Made by a program: the position numbers and the translations under genes. Below the pieces are notes generated by a model. It was not told the origin of the DNA. It saw only the letters and a program-made list of their open reading frames with translations, and did no database searches. From Spirochaetaceae bacterium (lineage in GTDB: Bacteria > Spirochaetota > Spirochaetia > DSM-27196 > PWMO01), in the NCBI GenBank assembly GCA_007693325.1, contig REDW01000077.1:32389-96388 (forward strand): DNA of 64,000 nt. The letters are read 5' to 3'. Below, one piece after another: positions 26,322 through 34,618 of this stretch; position 1 is the first letter of the stretch, and each line of letters starts with the position of its first letter.

Positions 26322-27795
26322 GCAGTGCCGTGCGGTTCAGCGGTATAGCTATTGAGACTACCGTCCCCTGGCCGCGCCGGCTCTCAATGCTGAGAACGTC
26401 GCTTCCGTAGAACAGCATCAGCCTTCGGCTGACGTTGCTGATCCCGAAATACTGCCGAAATGAGATATGATCCGCCGAGCCATTATTGTTGCGCGTTGCC
26501 GCGGTAATCTCGTCCATCTTCTCCGGACCTATGCCCACACCGTCATCCTGGACGCGCACCAGCGCGTGGGTTGCGCTTCTGCGCGCGGTTACCGTGATTC
26601 GGCAAACATTCTCGCTCGGCTCGAGTCCGTGGACCACCGCGTTTTCCACGAAGGGCTGCAGCACCAGACCGGGTAGCTCACAGTCGAGACACGCGGGCTC
26701 TGCGTCAACAGAAAAGACAAGCCGCCTGGAGAATCTGGTCTGTTGAATCTGAAGGTAGCTCGACACGGTATCGAGTTCCTCACGCAGAGTCACGATCTCC
26801 TTGCCCCGTTTGAGGTTGTATCGCAAAATGTGCGACATGTTGTCCAGGACCTCTTTGGTCCTGGGTGCCGATTCCAGGTCCGCCAGCGCGGAAATGGTAT
26901 TCAGCGTATTGAAGAGGAAGTGGGGGTTGATCTGCGCCTGCAGCAGGTCCAGCTCCGACTGCTTCAGCAGGCTCTCCATCTCGAGGCTTTGTTGCCGGTA
27001 AACAGCTTCGGTCTCGGCCTGCTGTCTGGTGCGCTCGATAAGCTCTTTGATTCGACCGGTCATGTTGTTGAAAGAGCGCACCATAACCGATATCTCATCG
27101 GTGTCTCCGCTGTGCAGCGGGGGCAGATCAAGCTGCCCTGCGGCAAACAGGCGAAGGTTCTGTACCAGGTCCTGAATTGGAACCGATATGTGGCGCGAAA
27201 ACCGCACCGAGAACACAACGCAGAGCAGAACAACCAGCGCTATCACCAGAAAGACAATCTGCTCGCCGGTTGCCAGGTTACTGCCGATGCCCGCAAAGTA
27301 GACGCGCAGTGCGCCCAGATCGTGCGTCAGTATGATGCCAATCTGATCGCGCACGTATTGGGGAAGTCGGGACAGCTCTACGGTGGCGCGAGTGAGATAG
27401 ATCCGTTCCAGGCGCGCCTCGTAGTCAGCCAGCAGGGAGCTACGCCGTTGATCGAACGTCTGTACGATCTTCTCGATATCCGCGAGAGCGAAGTAGGTTG
27501 GCGAGAAGCGCGGGCGCCGCTGCTTCAACGCCGCTATTCTGGCTTGCAGCTGTTGCATATCGCGAGCGTATGAGTCAATATAGGCCCGGTTTCCGCTCAG
27601 GACGTAGTTCTCGGTATCCGAGAAGATCTGGTCGAAGCGCAACGATACGGCCTGTGCTTCAATCATGTTTGAATAGAAATCAGCTACATTGCCGTAGTGG
27701 TAGCGGATCAGCCAGATTACGGCGATGTTGAGTGACGACATCAACAGGATAATTGTCAGGAAGTAGCGCAGCATCCGGTTTCTCAGAGTCTTCAT
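26299..27795 (-). CDS. YesM-type sensor histidine kinase
   Basis: 498 aa. Helix 1 is at about residues 9-29 (MLRYFLTIILLMSSLNIAVIW) and helix 2 at about 190-210, flanking an extracytoplasmic helical sensor. A HAMP linker follows, then the His_kinase domain with phospho-acceptor His in AQINPHFLFNTLNTI, the N-box FVENAVVHGL and the G1 box DDGVGIG. The G2 box is degenerate (YFGISNVSRRL), which is common in this family. ATG at 27795 starts just before the first helix; longer readings run into the divergent MFS gene. Converges on its response regulator gene. Confidence 0.92.
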   Translation of the reverse strand: MKTLRNRMLRYFLTIILLMSSLNIAVIWLIRYHYGNVADFYSNMIEAQAVSLRFDQIFSDTENYVLSGNRAYIDSYARDMQQLQARIAALKQRRPRFSPTYFALADIEKIVQTFDQRRSSLLADYEARLERIYLTRATVELSRLPQYVRDQIGIILTHDLGALRVYFAGIGSNLATGEQIVFLVIALVVLLCVVFSVRFSRHISVPIQDLVQNLRLFAAGQLDLPPLHSGDTDEISVMVRSFNNMTGRIKELIERTRQQAETEAVYRQQSLEMESLLKQSELDLLQAQINPHFLFNTLNTISALADLESAPRTKEVLDNMSHILRYNLKRGKEIVTLREELDTVSSYLQIQQTRFSRRLVFSVDAEPACLDCELPGLVLQPFVENAVVHGLEPSENVCRITVTARRSATHALVRVQDDGVGIGPEKMDEITAATRNNNGSADHISFRQYFGISNVSRRLMLFYGSDVLSIESRRGQGTVVSIAIPLNRTALLSPETSI

Positions 27796-27803
27796 ACGCT
27801 CCT

Positions 27804-27826
27804 GTCCTGGCAGCTTTGACCAGGAC
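27804..27826. repeat. inverted repeat in the yesM-like / MFS divergent region
   Basis: GTCCTGG, 9 bases, CCAGGAC. It overlaps the leader of the kinase gene and could be an operator or an mRNA hairpin. Confidence 0.35.
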
Positions 27827-27894
27827 CTCAGGAACAGCCTACCCGGATAGCAGCAGAACAGCAAGATGAAACCAGAAACAGTGGGGCAAGCCGG

Positions 27895-29106
27895 ATGAGA
27901 CTTCGCGGCGACGGCACCACGGCCCGCTTCAGCGTCCTGCTCTATTGCTTCTGGGCTTCGGTGGTCAGTATCGAGGTCTTCCTGGTCCCGTACCTGGTTG
28001 AGACCGGATTCCGCAGCGCACAGGCCGGCTACGTTATGTCGGCAATCTTCCTGGTAACTATCGTAAGCCAGCCGCTGTGGGGCTACGTCTGTGACCGCAC
28101 CGGCCGACATCGCGAAGTGATAGTGGCAGCACTGATTACCGGAGCGCTATCGATGCTGCTGATTCCGGCCGCCGGGACTTCGTTTGGGCTGGTGATGCTG
28201 CTGGCGGCACTCTACTCGGCGTCGGCCAACAGCATGCCCGGTATTATCGACAGCTGGATCATGCAGCTGCGCTCGCGCTTTGGCGGTGTAGAGTACGGGG
28301 TGGCGCGCGGAATCGGCTCTTTGGGGTTTGCGCTGACCGCGGTTGCGATGGGGCGTATCTACGATAGCTACGGCCTGGCACTCAATTTTCCGGTCTACGC
28401 CATCTGTGCGCTGGGTGCAATCCTGGCCACTGGTTCTATTCACGCCGCACGCTCCGACACGCGCCGCGCACTTGCCGATGGCAGCGGTGGAACGTCGTCG
28501 GTTCTTGCTGCAGCCAGGGAATCGGGAGTTGCTGCCCTGGCGCACTCGATCCTGCACAACCGGGACTATCTGTTTTTCCTGGTTGCGTCGCTGGGAATTG
28601 TGATCGGCCTGCGCGCTGCAATGACGTTTCTTCCGCTGCTGATCTACTCGGTGGGCGGGCTCAACGTGCACGTGGGCCTGGCCCAGTTTGCCAGCGCCGG
28701 CAGCGAGATACCGTTCATGTTTGCTGCAGCGCTGTTGCTGCGGCGTTTCCGGCCTCGGCACCTGCTGCTTTTCGCAATGGCGATATTTGTCCTGCGCCTG
28801 GGGCTGCTGGCGCTGGCACCGTCAGCAGCGGCAATCATTGCCGTGCAGCTGCTGCACGGTGCCTCGTTTGGCCTGTTTCTACCGACATCGGTCTACTATA
28901 TCGACAGAATCTCACCGGTGCAGTTCAAGACAGCGTATCAGAGCCTGGCGCCTTCGGTGTACTTTGGCATCGGAAGCGTGGTTGGAAGCTCCAGCGGTGG
29001 GCTGATTGTGGAGCGCTACGGGCTGACCACGCTGTTTCAGGTAATACCGGTGCTGATTGTGGTATCGGTTCTGCTCTTCGGCTACTCGGTGATCCGCAAT
29101 CGCTGA
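27895..29106 (+). CDS. MFS transporter
   Basis: 403 aa, twelve predicted helices. The loop 2-3 motif GYVCDRTGRHREVIV is the MFS signature, and YYIDRISPVQFKTAYQS is a typical loop of the sugar/MFS_1-like (LacY-related) group. It exports or imports a small molecule across the inner membrane. It diverges from the kinase gene, so it might be controlled with the ABC cluster, but nothing in the sequence proves this. No strong ribosome-binding site is seen before the ATG (GGGGCAAGCCGG only). Confidence 0.85.
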   Translation: MRLRGDGTTARFSVLLYCFWASVVSIEVFLVPYLVETGFRSAQAGYVMSAIFLVTIVSQPLWGYVCDRTGRHREVIVAALITGALSMLLIPAAGTSFGLVMLLAALYSASANSMPGIIDSWIMQLRSRFGGVEYGVARGIGSLGFALTAVAMGRIYDSYGLALNFPVYAICALGAILATGSIHAARSDTRRALADGSGGTSSVLAAARESGVAALAHSILHNRDYLFFLVASLGIVIGLRAAMTFLPLLIYSVGGLNVHVGLAQFASAGSEIPFMFAAALLLRRFRPRHLLLFAMAIFVLRLGLLALAPSAAAIIAVQLLHGASFGLFLPTSVYYIDRISPVQFKTAYQSLAPSVYFGIGSVVGSSSGGLIVERYGLTTLFQVIPVLIVVSVLLFGYSVIRNR

Positions 29107-29197
29107 TAACTGCCACGAAGCCTGGGGACAGGCGCGCAGCCGCATACTTTCCCAAAGCGTGCGCTTAGGGTAGAATAAAGCGCATACGGAGGGAAGT

Positions 29198-29560
29198 ATG
29201 GATTCTGATCTTATGAAAGCGATGACCGCGCTGGGCGGTCTGTTGGTAGTCTCGTTCATTGTGATCCTGCTGGCACTGCCGGCGGCGACCGTAGAGGCAT
29301 CGCAAACCTTCAGCGGCAGCGCCGAAGGCTACTACGCCGAGCTGACCGTAGAGGTGGGCATAGACGGAGATGAAATTGTCTCGATCCGGGTGACCGAGCA
29401 CGACGATACTCCGGGGCTGGCCGACAGTGCTATCGATACCACAATCAACCGGATCATGGATGCCCAGAGTACCGACGTAGACACGGTCAGCGGTGCAACG
29501 GCCACCAGCCGGGGTGTGATCGAGGCGGTGCGCCAGGCGCTCGACCAGGCGGGGCTCTAA
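29198..29560 (+). CDS. FMN-binding domain protein, likely covalently flavinylated
   Basis: 120 aa. An N-terminal helix (residues 10-30, MTALGGLLVVSFIVILLALP) anchors or exports it; the rest is an FMN_bind domain. The motif DTVSGATATS matches the flavinylation pattern D-x-x-S-G-A-[ST]-x-[ST], in which ApbE attaches FMN to the last threonine through a phosphoester. Such proteins carry electrons outside the cytoplasm (as in NqrC/RnfG or extracellular electron transfer). GGAGGG precedes the ATG, and a -10-like TAGAAT lies at 29171-29176. It stands alone. Confidence 0.85.
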   Translation: MDSDLMKAMTALGGLLVVSFIVILLALPAATVEASQTFSGSAEGYYAELTVEVGIDGDEIVSIRVTEHDDTPGLADSAIDTTINRIMDAQSTDVDTVSGATATSRGVIEAVRQALDQAGL

Positions 29561-29570
29561 CCCCGAACCC

Positions 29571-30983
29571 TCACTCAACCGGAGACGGCATCTTTCTGCT
29601 GAGCCCCAGCGCGGCAGCGGCGCCGACCACGCTCACAACAAGGTAGAACAGGAATGCCGGTCGATAGCCCGCGGCGCTGATGCCGTGGGCTTCGATGCCT
29701 CCGTAGAGCACTACCCCACCGATGGCCGCGCCGAGCATCGAGCCGCCAAAGCGTACCATGCTGTAGAGCCCGGCGGCGGTTGCTGACCGATTACGCGCTA
29801 CCGCGCCCATGGCGTAGAGGTGCAGCGCCGCCAGGCAGAGCCCGGCACCCAGACCGTGCAGCGCCAGAATAGCAAAGACCCAGTGCAGCGCAGCGCCTGC
29901 GGGTAATAGCACAAACAGCAGCATCGCCAGCGACTCGATCCCCAGCCCGATAACGATCTGCATCCGGCTGCGCCAGCGGTCTATGATGATTCCGCCGAGC
30001 CACATGGTAACCAGCAGCGCGCCCGCGTGCAGCATCAGCAGACTACCGGTAATCGCCGAGGGAAGCCCGTAGAGGTCGGTAACAAACAGCGGCAGGATGA
30101 AGTGGGCCCCTCCCATCAGCAGCATGCGAATACTGACGCAGATCGACGCCAGCGAGAAGTTGCGGCTGCGGAAAATTGACAGATCGATAAACGGATTGCG
30201 GTGGCGCCGCGCCCAAAGAACAAAACCGGCGAGAAAGAGCAGTCCGGCGGCCAGCAGCCGCACGTCACGCAGCGGCGCTATCCCGGTGATCGGACGGCTG
30301 GAGGTGAAAAAGACCAGCAGCGCGATGGTCCCGTTGAAAAGGATGACTCCGCCCCAGTCAAACGTGCGCAGCAGCGTGCGCGATGAGACCTTGCGCGCGC
30401 TGTGGGGCAACAGTCTGGCGCTGACAATGATGGTGATGACGCCTATCAGCAGCGCCGGAAAGAGTATCGATCGCCAGCCGAGCGTGTCGATCATTGCGCC
30501 GGCAACCAGTGGACCCAGGATAGCCGCAACCGGTCCGATAGAGTTCCACGCGCCCAGAGCCTTTCCCTGCTGCTCGGTGGGTGCAAACTGCACGATCATC
30601 GCCATCGCCAGCGGATTGATTCCGGCAGCGCCGGCGCCCTGGACCGCACGCGCCAGCAGGATCATCGGCAGCGAACGTACCACCAGCAGCATGGCGCTAC
30701 CGAGTACAAACAGACTGATCCCAAACAGCAGAAGCCTGCGCTTGCCAAGCCCGTCACCCAGCCGGCCGTACAGCGGCATGAGCATCATGAACGGCAGGGT
30801 GTATGCCACCAGCAGCCAGGAGGTGACATCAGCAGTGAGTCCGAACTCAAGGCGGATCACCGGAACCGCTACTGCGAACATGGCCATAGTCATGATCATC
30901 ATCAAGGTTGGCGCCATCAGGGCTGCCACAAGCCGGCGGAGCGAGGGCTGTGCAGTAGCAACGCGGGGAGTAACGCTGGACAT
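29571..30983 (-). CDS. DHA2-type MFS multidrug exporter
   Basis: 470 aa with about 14 helices. PLYGRLGDGLGKRRLLLFG is the MFS loop 2-3 motif and GAWNSIGPVAAILGPLVAGAMID is the drug:H+ antiporter motif C (GPxxGG-like). The 14-helix size fits the DHA2 family. ATG at 30983 is preferred over TTG at 30989 because the -10 box TAGACT ends 8 bases upstream of it. There is no ribosome-binding site, so the message is probably leaderless. Substrate unknown. Confidence 0.88.
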   Translation of the reverse strand: MSSVTPRVATAQPSLRRLVAALMAPTLMMIMTMAMFAVAVPVIRLEFGLTADVTSWLLVAYTLPFMMLMPLYGRLGDGLGKRRLLLFGISLFVLGSAMLLVVRSLPMILLARAVQGAGAAGINPLAMAMIVQFAPTEQQGKALGAWNSIGPVAAILGPLVAGAMIDTLGWRSILFPALLIGVITIIVSARLLPHSARKVSSRTLLRTFDWGGVILFNGTIALLVFFTSSRPITGIAPLRDVRLLAAGLLFLAGFVLWARRHRNPFIDLSIFRSRNFSLASICVSIRMLLMGGAHFILPLFVTDLYGLPSAITGSLLMLHAGALLVTMWLGGIIIDRWRSRMQIVIGLGIESLAMLLFVLLPAGAALHWVFAILALHGLGAGLCLAALHLYAMGAVARNRSATAAGLYSMVRFGGSMLGAAIGGVVLYGGIEAHGISAAGYRPAFLFYLVVSVVGAAAALGLSRKMPSPVE

Positions 30984-30991
30984 GAGCAATC

Positions 30992-31020
30992 AGTCTATCC
31001 TGAACTGCGACAGGCGGCAA
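30992..31020 (-). promoter_or_regulatory. promoter of the DHA2 exporter gene, leaderless
   Basis: On the minus strand: TTGCCG, 17 bases, TAGACT, then 8 bases to the ATG. Confidence 0.6.
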
Positions 31021-31036
31021 TAGTCTGTAGTATAGT
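31007..31036 (+). promoter_or_regulatory. promoter of radA
   Basis: GCGACA, 18 bases, TATAGT. It overlaps the divergent exporter promoter, so the two compete for polymerase. Confidence 0.45.
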
Positions 31037-31057
31037 ACGCCCACGGGGAGCGCAGTA

Positions 31058-32428
31058 GTGAGCAAACCAAAGACGAGCTATGTCTGCCGCGATTGCGGCC
31101 ATGTTGAGCCCAAATGGCTCGGCCGCTGTCCGCAATGCGGCCAGTGGAACAGCCTCGAAGAGCGTGCGCCGAGCTCGGCAGCGGGGCGCGGCCGAACTAC
31201 AGCATCCGGCAGCGCTGCGCGCCGGCCGGAAGAAACTGCCGCCGCGGTGAAGCTTTCCGAGGTTTCCACCGCTGCTCACCCGCGCCTGCCGAGCGGGTTC
31301 GCCGAGCTCGACCGCGTGCTCGGCGGTGGAATCACGCCGGGCAGCTCGATACTGGTTGGCGGCGAACCTGGCATCGGCAAATCCACGCTGATGCTTCACT
31401 GCGCCGGGGCGCTGGCATCGCGCGGCGTCCTGTACGTCTCGGGAGAGGAGTCGCCGCACCAGATCCGCCTGCGTGCCGACAGGCTCGGGGTAGCCGGTGA
31501 ACAGATCGAAATGCTGGCCAGCGCCGAGCTGTCAACCGTTCTACGCGCGCTCGATACGGTGAATCCGGCGGTCTGCATTGTCGACTCGGTGCAGACGCTG
31601 CACGACCCTGAAGCCGGGGCGGTACCGGGAACGGTCAACCAGATACGCTACTGCTGCTACGAGTTGACCGATTGGGCTCGCAGCAACAATACAGCGCTCT
31701 TTTTTGTTGCTCACGTGACCAAGGAAGGGGCCATTGCCGGTCCCAAGGTACTGGAGCACATGGTGGACACGGTGCTCTACTTTGAGCAATCTGAAACCGA
31801 CGTGCGTATTCTGCGTGCGATGAAGAACCGTTTCGGAGCCACCGATGAGATTGGGGTCTTCTCAATGCGCGAGCGCGGACTGACGCAGATAAGTGATCCC
31901 AGCTCGCTGTTTCTGGTGCAGCGTGACGGCAACCTTCCGGCAGGCGTGGTTGCGGCGCCGGTCTACGAAGGTTCGCGCGTTCTGCTGGTAGAAATCCAGG
32001 CACTGACGGTGCCCGCCAAGGGCGGCGTGTCGCGGACCTTCTCTGACCGTATTGATTCCGGCCGCGTGTCGCGCGTAGCCGCGGTACTCGAGAAGCACGC
32101 CGGCATCCGATTCTCAGACCAGGACCTCTACGTCAACGTGGCCGGAGGCATCCGCATCGGCGAGGTAGGTGTGGAGCTGCCGCTGGCGATGGCGCTGTTC
32201 TCCGCGCGCACCAACCGGCCACTGCCGGAGAAAACCACCGTCACCGGCGAGCTCAGCCTGGCCGGGGAGGTGCGCCCGGTCTTGCACGTGCGCAAACGCG
32301 TTCGCGCGGCCCAGGAATTCGGCTTTTCGCGCTGCCTTGGCCCGGCTGCCGCGCGCGATGACGACGGCGGCAGCGAGAGCTGGATCTGCGTCGGCACGCT
32401 GGCAGACTGCATCGCGCAGTTGTGGTAG
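31058..32428 (+). CDS. radA: DNA repair protein RadA
   Basis: 456 aa. N-terminal C4 zinc finger (CRDCGHVEPKWLGRCPQC), Walker A GGEPGIGKST, Walker B (AVCIVDSVQT) and the RadA-specific KNRFGATDEIGVF motif precede a C-terminal Lon-like domain (VNVAGGIRIGEVGVELPLAMALFSA). RadA is a RecA-like helicase that extends recombination intermediates. Start is GTG with GGGGAG upstream. Length and order agree with E. coli RadA (460 aa). Confidence 0.95.
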   Translation: MSKPKTSYVCRDCGHVEPKWLGRCPQCGQWNSLEERAPSSAAGRGRTTASGSAARRPEETAAAVKLSEVSTAAHPRLPSGFAELDRVLGGGITPGSSILVGGEPGIGKSTLMLHCAGALASRGVLYVSGEESPHQIRLRADRLGVAGEQIEMLASAELSTVLRALDTVNPAVCIVDSVQTLHDPEAGAVPGTVNQIRYCCYELTDWARSNNTALFFVAHVTKEGAIAGPKVLEHMVDTVLYFEQSETDVRILRAMKNRFGATDEIGVFSMRERGLTQISDPSSLFLVQRDGNLPAGVVAAPVYEGSRVLLVEIQALTVPAKGGVSRTFSDRIDSGRVSRVAAVLEKHAGIRFSDQDLYVNVAGGIRIGEVGVELPLAMALFSARTNRPLPEKTTVTGELSLAGEVRPVLHVRKRVRAAQEFGFSRCLGPAAARDDDGGSESWICVGTLADCIAQLW

Positions 32429-32443
32429 CCCCCGCGGTGCGGC

Positions 32444-33619
32444 CTAAACTGCCTGCGGAAACAGAAACGGCAGCGCAATGAAGGTACCAACGGCACTGCC
32501 AAGCGTTGAGAAGAAGAATACCAGCAGGATATGGGTAAGCCGGTTGTGAAAGAAGCCGCGCACGGTCAGGATATCATCCTGCAGCGTCTCAAAATCTATG
32601 ACGCGTGGTTTACGCAGCCCGGCCTCCATCAGGCCGCTGACCATGCCGACACCGATGGTCGGGTTCATCGAGGTAATCGGAGCGGCCAGAAAGCTGGCGA
32701 TGATGGTTACCGGATGAGCCAGCGCCACCAATGCCCCAAGCGCCGACAGCGTCCCGTTGACCAGAAACCAGCGCAGCAGCATATCGAAACCGCCCTGCCA
32801 GCCGGTACGGACAAAGCCGCTGATAATCAACCCCAGAATCACAGCCGGCACAACGTAGGGCAACAGCTTGCTTATCGGTTTTGGAGGCGGGACGGAGTCG
32901 ATGTCACTAAGGTCGGTTGAGGCCTGGCCGCGGTCCAGACGCTCCAGCCACGCAATGATGCCGGGAACGTGTCCGGCTCCAACCACCGCAACCGGCCGCT
33001 CACCGGGAGACTGGTAGATCCTGGTGGCCAGGTAACGGTCGCGCTCGTCTATCAGGACGTGCTTGACCGAGGGCAGGTATTCGGCCAGCTCGGCCATCAT
33101 GCTCTCAACCGCGCTGGTCTGCTTCAGCTTCTCGATCTCCTCGGCATCGAACTTCTCGCGGCTGAACACCGAGCTCAGCAGCGCCGCCAGCAGCTTGTTC
33201 TTACCCCAGAATCCGGTCTTGACCCAGGCGCGCTTGAGCGTAGTCTGGATATCGCGATCGCAGAACGAGAAAGGGATCTGGTTGGCCTTGGCGGCCTCGA
33301 TTGCCGCGCGCATTTCCTCGCCGGGTTTGACGCCCAGATCCATGCCGATGCGCTTCTGGAATGACGAGAGCACCAGGTTTCCCAGTAGCAAGAACCCTTT
33401 GCGACTGCGAATCACCTGGTAGATGTTGAGCTGCGACCAGCCTGCGCCGCTGATCAGTGAGTTATAGCGCGCGGCGTCGATCTCGACGCAGACGTGATCC
33501 GGCTTCTGCGCTTCAATATGGGCGCACACCTCATCCACGCTGCCGCGCGAAACGTGTGCGGTACCGATTATTGTGATCTCTCGTCCCTGCAGTTGAACGG
33601 TTGTGGCAGTCTGACTCAC
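32444..33619 (-). CDS. TraB/PrgY family membrane protein
   Basis: 391 aa. The N-terminal 230 residues carry the TraB signatures: IIGTAHVSRGSVDEV with GxxH, VCVEID, and VVGAGHVPGI. The C-terminal third has four hydrophobic helices (LLPYVVPAVILGLIISGFV and ILLVFFFSTLGSAVGTFIALPF among them). TraB homologues in enterococci shut down pheromone; the fold is related to Tiki-type metallopeptidases, with conserved His and Glu. Its substrate is unknown here. GTG start with AGGAG 10 bases upstream. Last gene of the TPR-DHH-TraB set. Confidence 0.85.
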   Translation of the reverse strand: MSQTATTVQLQGREITIIGTAHVSRGSVDEVCAHIEAQKPDHVCVEIDAARYNSLISGAGWSQLNIYQVIRSRKGFLLLGNLVLSSFQKRIGMDLGVKPGEEMRAAIEAAKANQIPFSFCDRDIQTTLKRAWVKTGFWGKNKLLAALLSSVFSREKFDAEEIEKLKQTSAVESMMAELAEYLPSVKHVLIDERDRYLATRIYQSPGERPVAVVGAGHVPGIIAWLERLDRGQASTDLSDIDSVPPPKPISKLLPYVVPAVILGLIISGFVRTGWQGGFDMLLRWFLVNGTLSALGALVALAHPVTIIASFLAAPITSMNPTIGVGMVSGLMEAGLRKPRVIDFETLQDDILTVRGFFHNRLTHILLVFFFSTLGSAVGTFIALPFLFPQAV

Positions 33620-33658
33620 CGGGGTTTTTCTCCTTGATGTGAAGTGAAACGGATACGA

Positions 33659-34615
33659 TTACTCTTTGCCCATGGCCACCAGAAAGCGCTTGCGCAGCCC
33701 CTCTTCACCGGGGAAGAGGTCGCGCGGGATACTGCCGCCACCCATGTGGACGTGGCCACCGCCGGCTCCGACGCCGTCGAGCGCGCGCCGGATGATGACA
33801 TCACACGGCCGAAAGAGATCCTCGCTGCGCACCGACAGGCGGTACTCATCGCGCTCGGGCTCCAGCACCACGACAAAATGCACTTCGCGCAGCCCTAGAA
33901 AAAAATCAGCCACCAGCGCCATCACCTCCGGGGTGCACTCTTTCTGAATAGGTACAAAGCAGAAATCATCTGCAACGATGCAACTGTTTATGGCTTCACG
34001 GAACACCGCCAGATCGTTGAGCGAGAGGGAGTTCTTCAGTAGCCGGGCACCGCTCTGCCAGTCGGCGAGCTTGAACAGCACCGAGAACGCCTCCAGATCA
34101 ACCGGCGAGACGCCGCGCGTCATGAAACCGGTATCCATCATCAGTCCCATAAGAAGGGCCGTGGCAACGCTGCGCGACAGTTCGTTCTTGGATATCTTGT
34201 AGTACTCGTATAGGATGGTCGAGCACGAACCGTAGTGCTCGCGGATATCCCAGTACTTGCAGTCGGGATCGGACGGCGGACTGTGATGATCGATCACGCC
34301 GAGCACTTCCCCGGGCAGGCCGGCGATATTGCTGTTACCGAGGAACCCGTCCACCACCACAATCTGGGCGTTCTTGCGGATCTCAACGGCCGAAGATGCG
34401 GCTATTGGAATCTGCAGCAGCTTGATAGCCTCACTGAGGCTGTTACTCTGAATCTCGCCACCGTAGCACAGAATCGAGGAGACCCCATTGATCTCGAGCA
34501 GCGAAGAAAGCGCGTACGCCGACGCCACGGCATCGTGATCGGGAAAGTCATGCGCCTGAATCACGACATCACGAGAGCGATCGATATGCGATATCAACTC
34601 CTGGATGCCTTTCAT
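33659..34615 (-). CDS. DHH-family phosphoesterase (NrnA-like)
   Basis: 318 aa. The DHH domain shows HDFPDHDAVASAYAL (DHD), the metal aspartate in VVDGFLGN, and VIDHHSPPSDPD (DHH). The DHHA1 domain ends with GGGHVHMGGGSIP. Proteins of this type (NrnA, also called bifunctional oligoribonuclease/PAP phosphatase) degrade nanoRNA or pAp using Mn2+. It starts 3 bases after the TPR lipoprotein stop, so the genes are co-transcribed. Confidence 0.88.
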   Translation of the reverse strand: MKGIQELISHIDRSRDVVIQAHDFPDHDAVASAYALSSLLEINGVSSILCYGGEIQSNSLSEAIKLLQIPIAASSAVEIRKNAQIVVVDGFLGNSNIAGLPGEVLGVIDHHSPPSDPDCKYWDIREHYGSCSTILYEYYKISKNELSRSVATALLMGLMMDTGFMTRGVSPVDLEAFSVLFKLADWQSGARLLKNSLSLNDLAVFREAINSCIVADDFCFVPIQKECTPEVMALVADFFLGLREVHFVVVLEPERDEYRLSVRSEDLFRPCDVIIRRALDGVGAGGGHVHMGGGSIPRDLFPGEEGLRKRFLVAMGKE

Positions 34616-34618
34616 CGC

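Noticed and set aside
27796..28110. N-terminal extension of the YesM kinase
   Set aside because: It would overlap the start of the divergent MFS gene and precede the first membrane helix with a low-complexity stretch.
30097..31023. 308-codon open frame on the plus strand
   Set aside because: Antisense to the DHA2 exporter; low-complexity Ser/Arg-rich translation without a domain.
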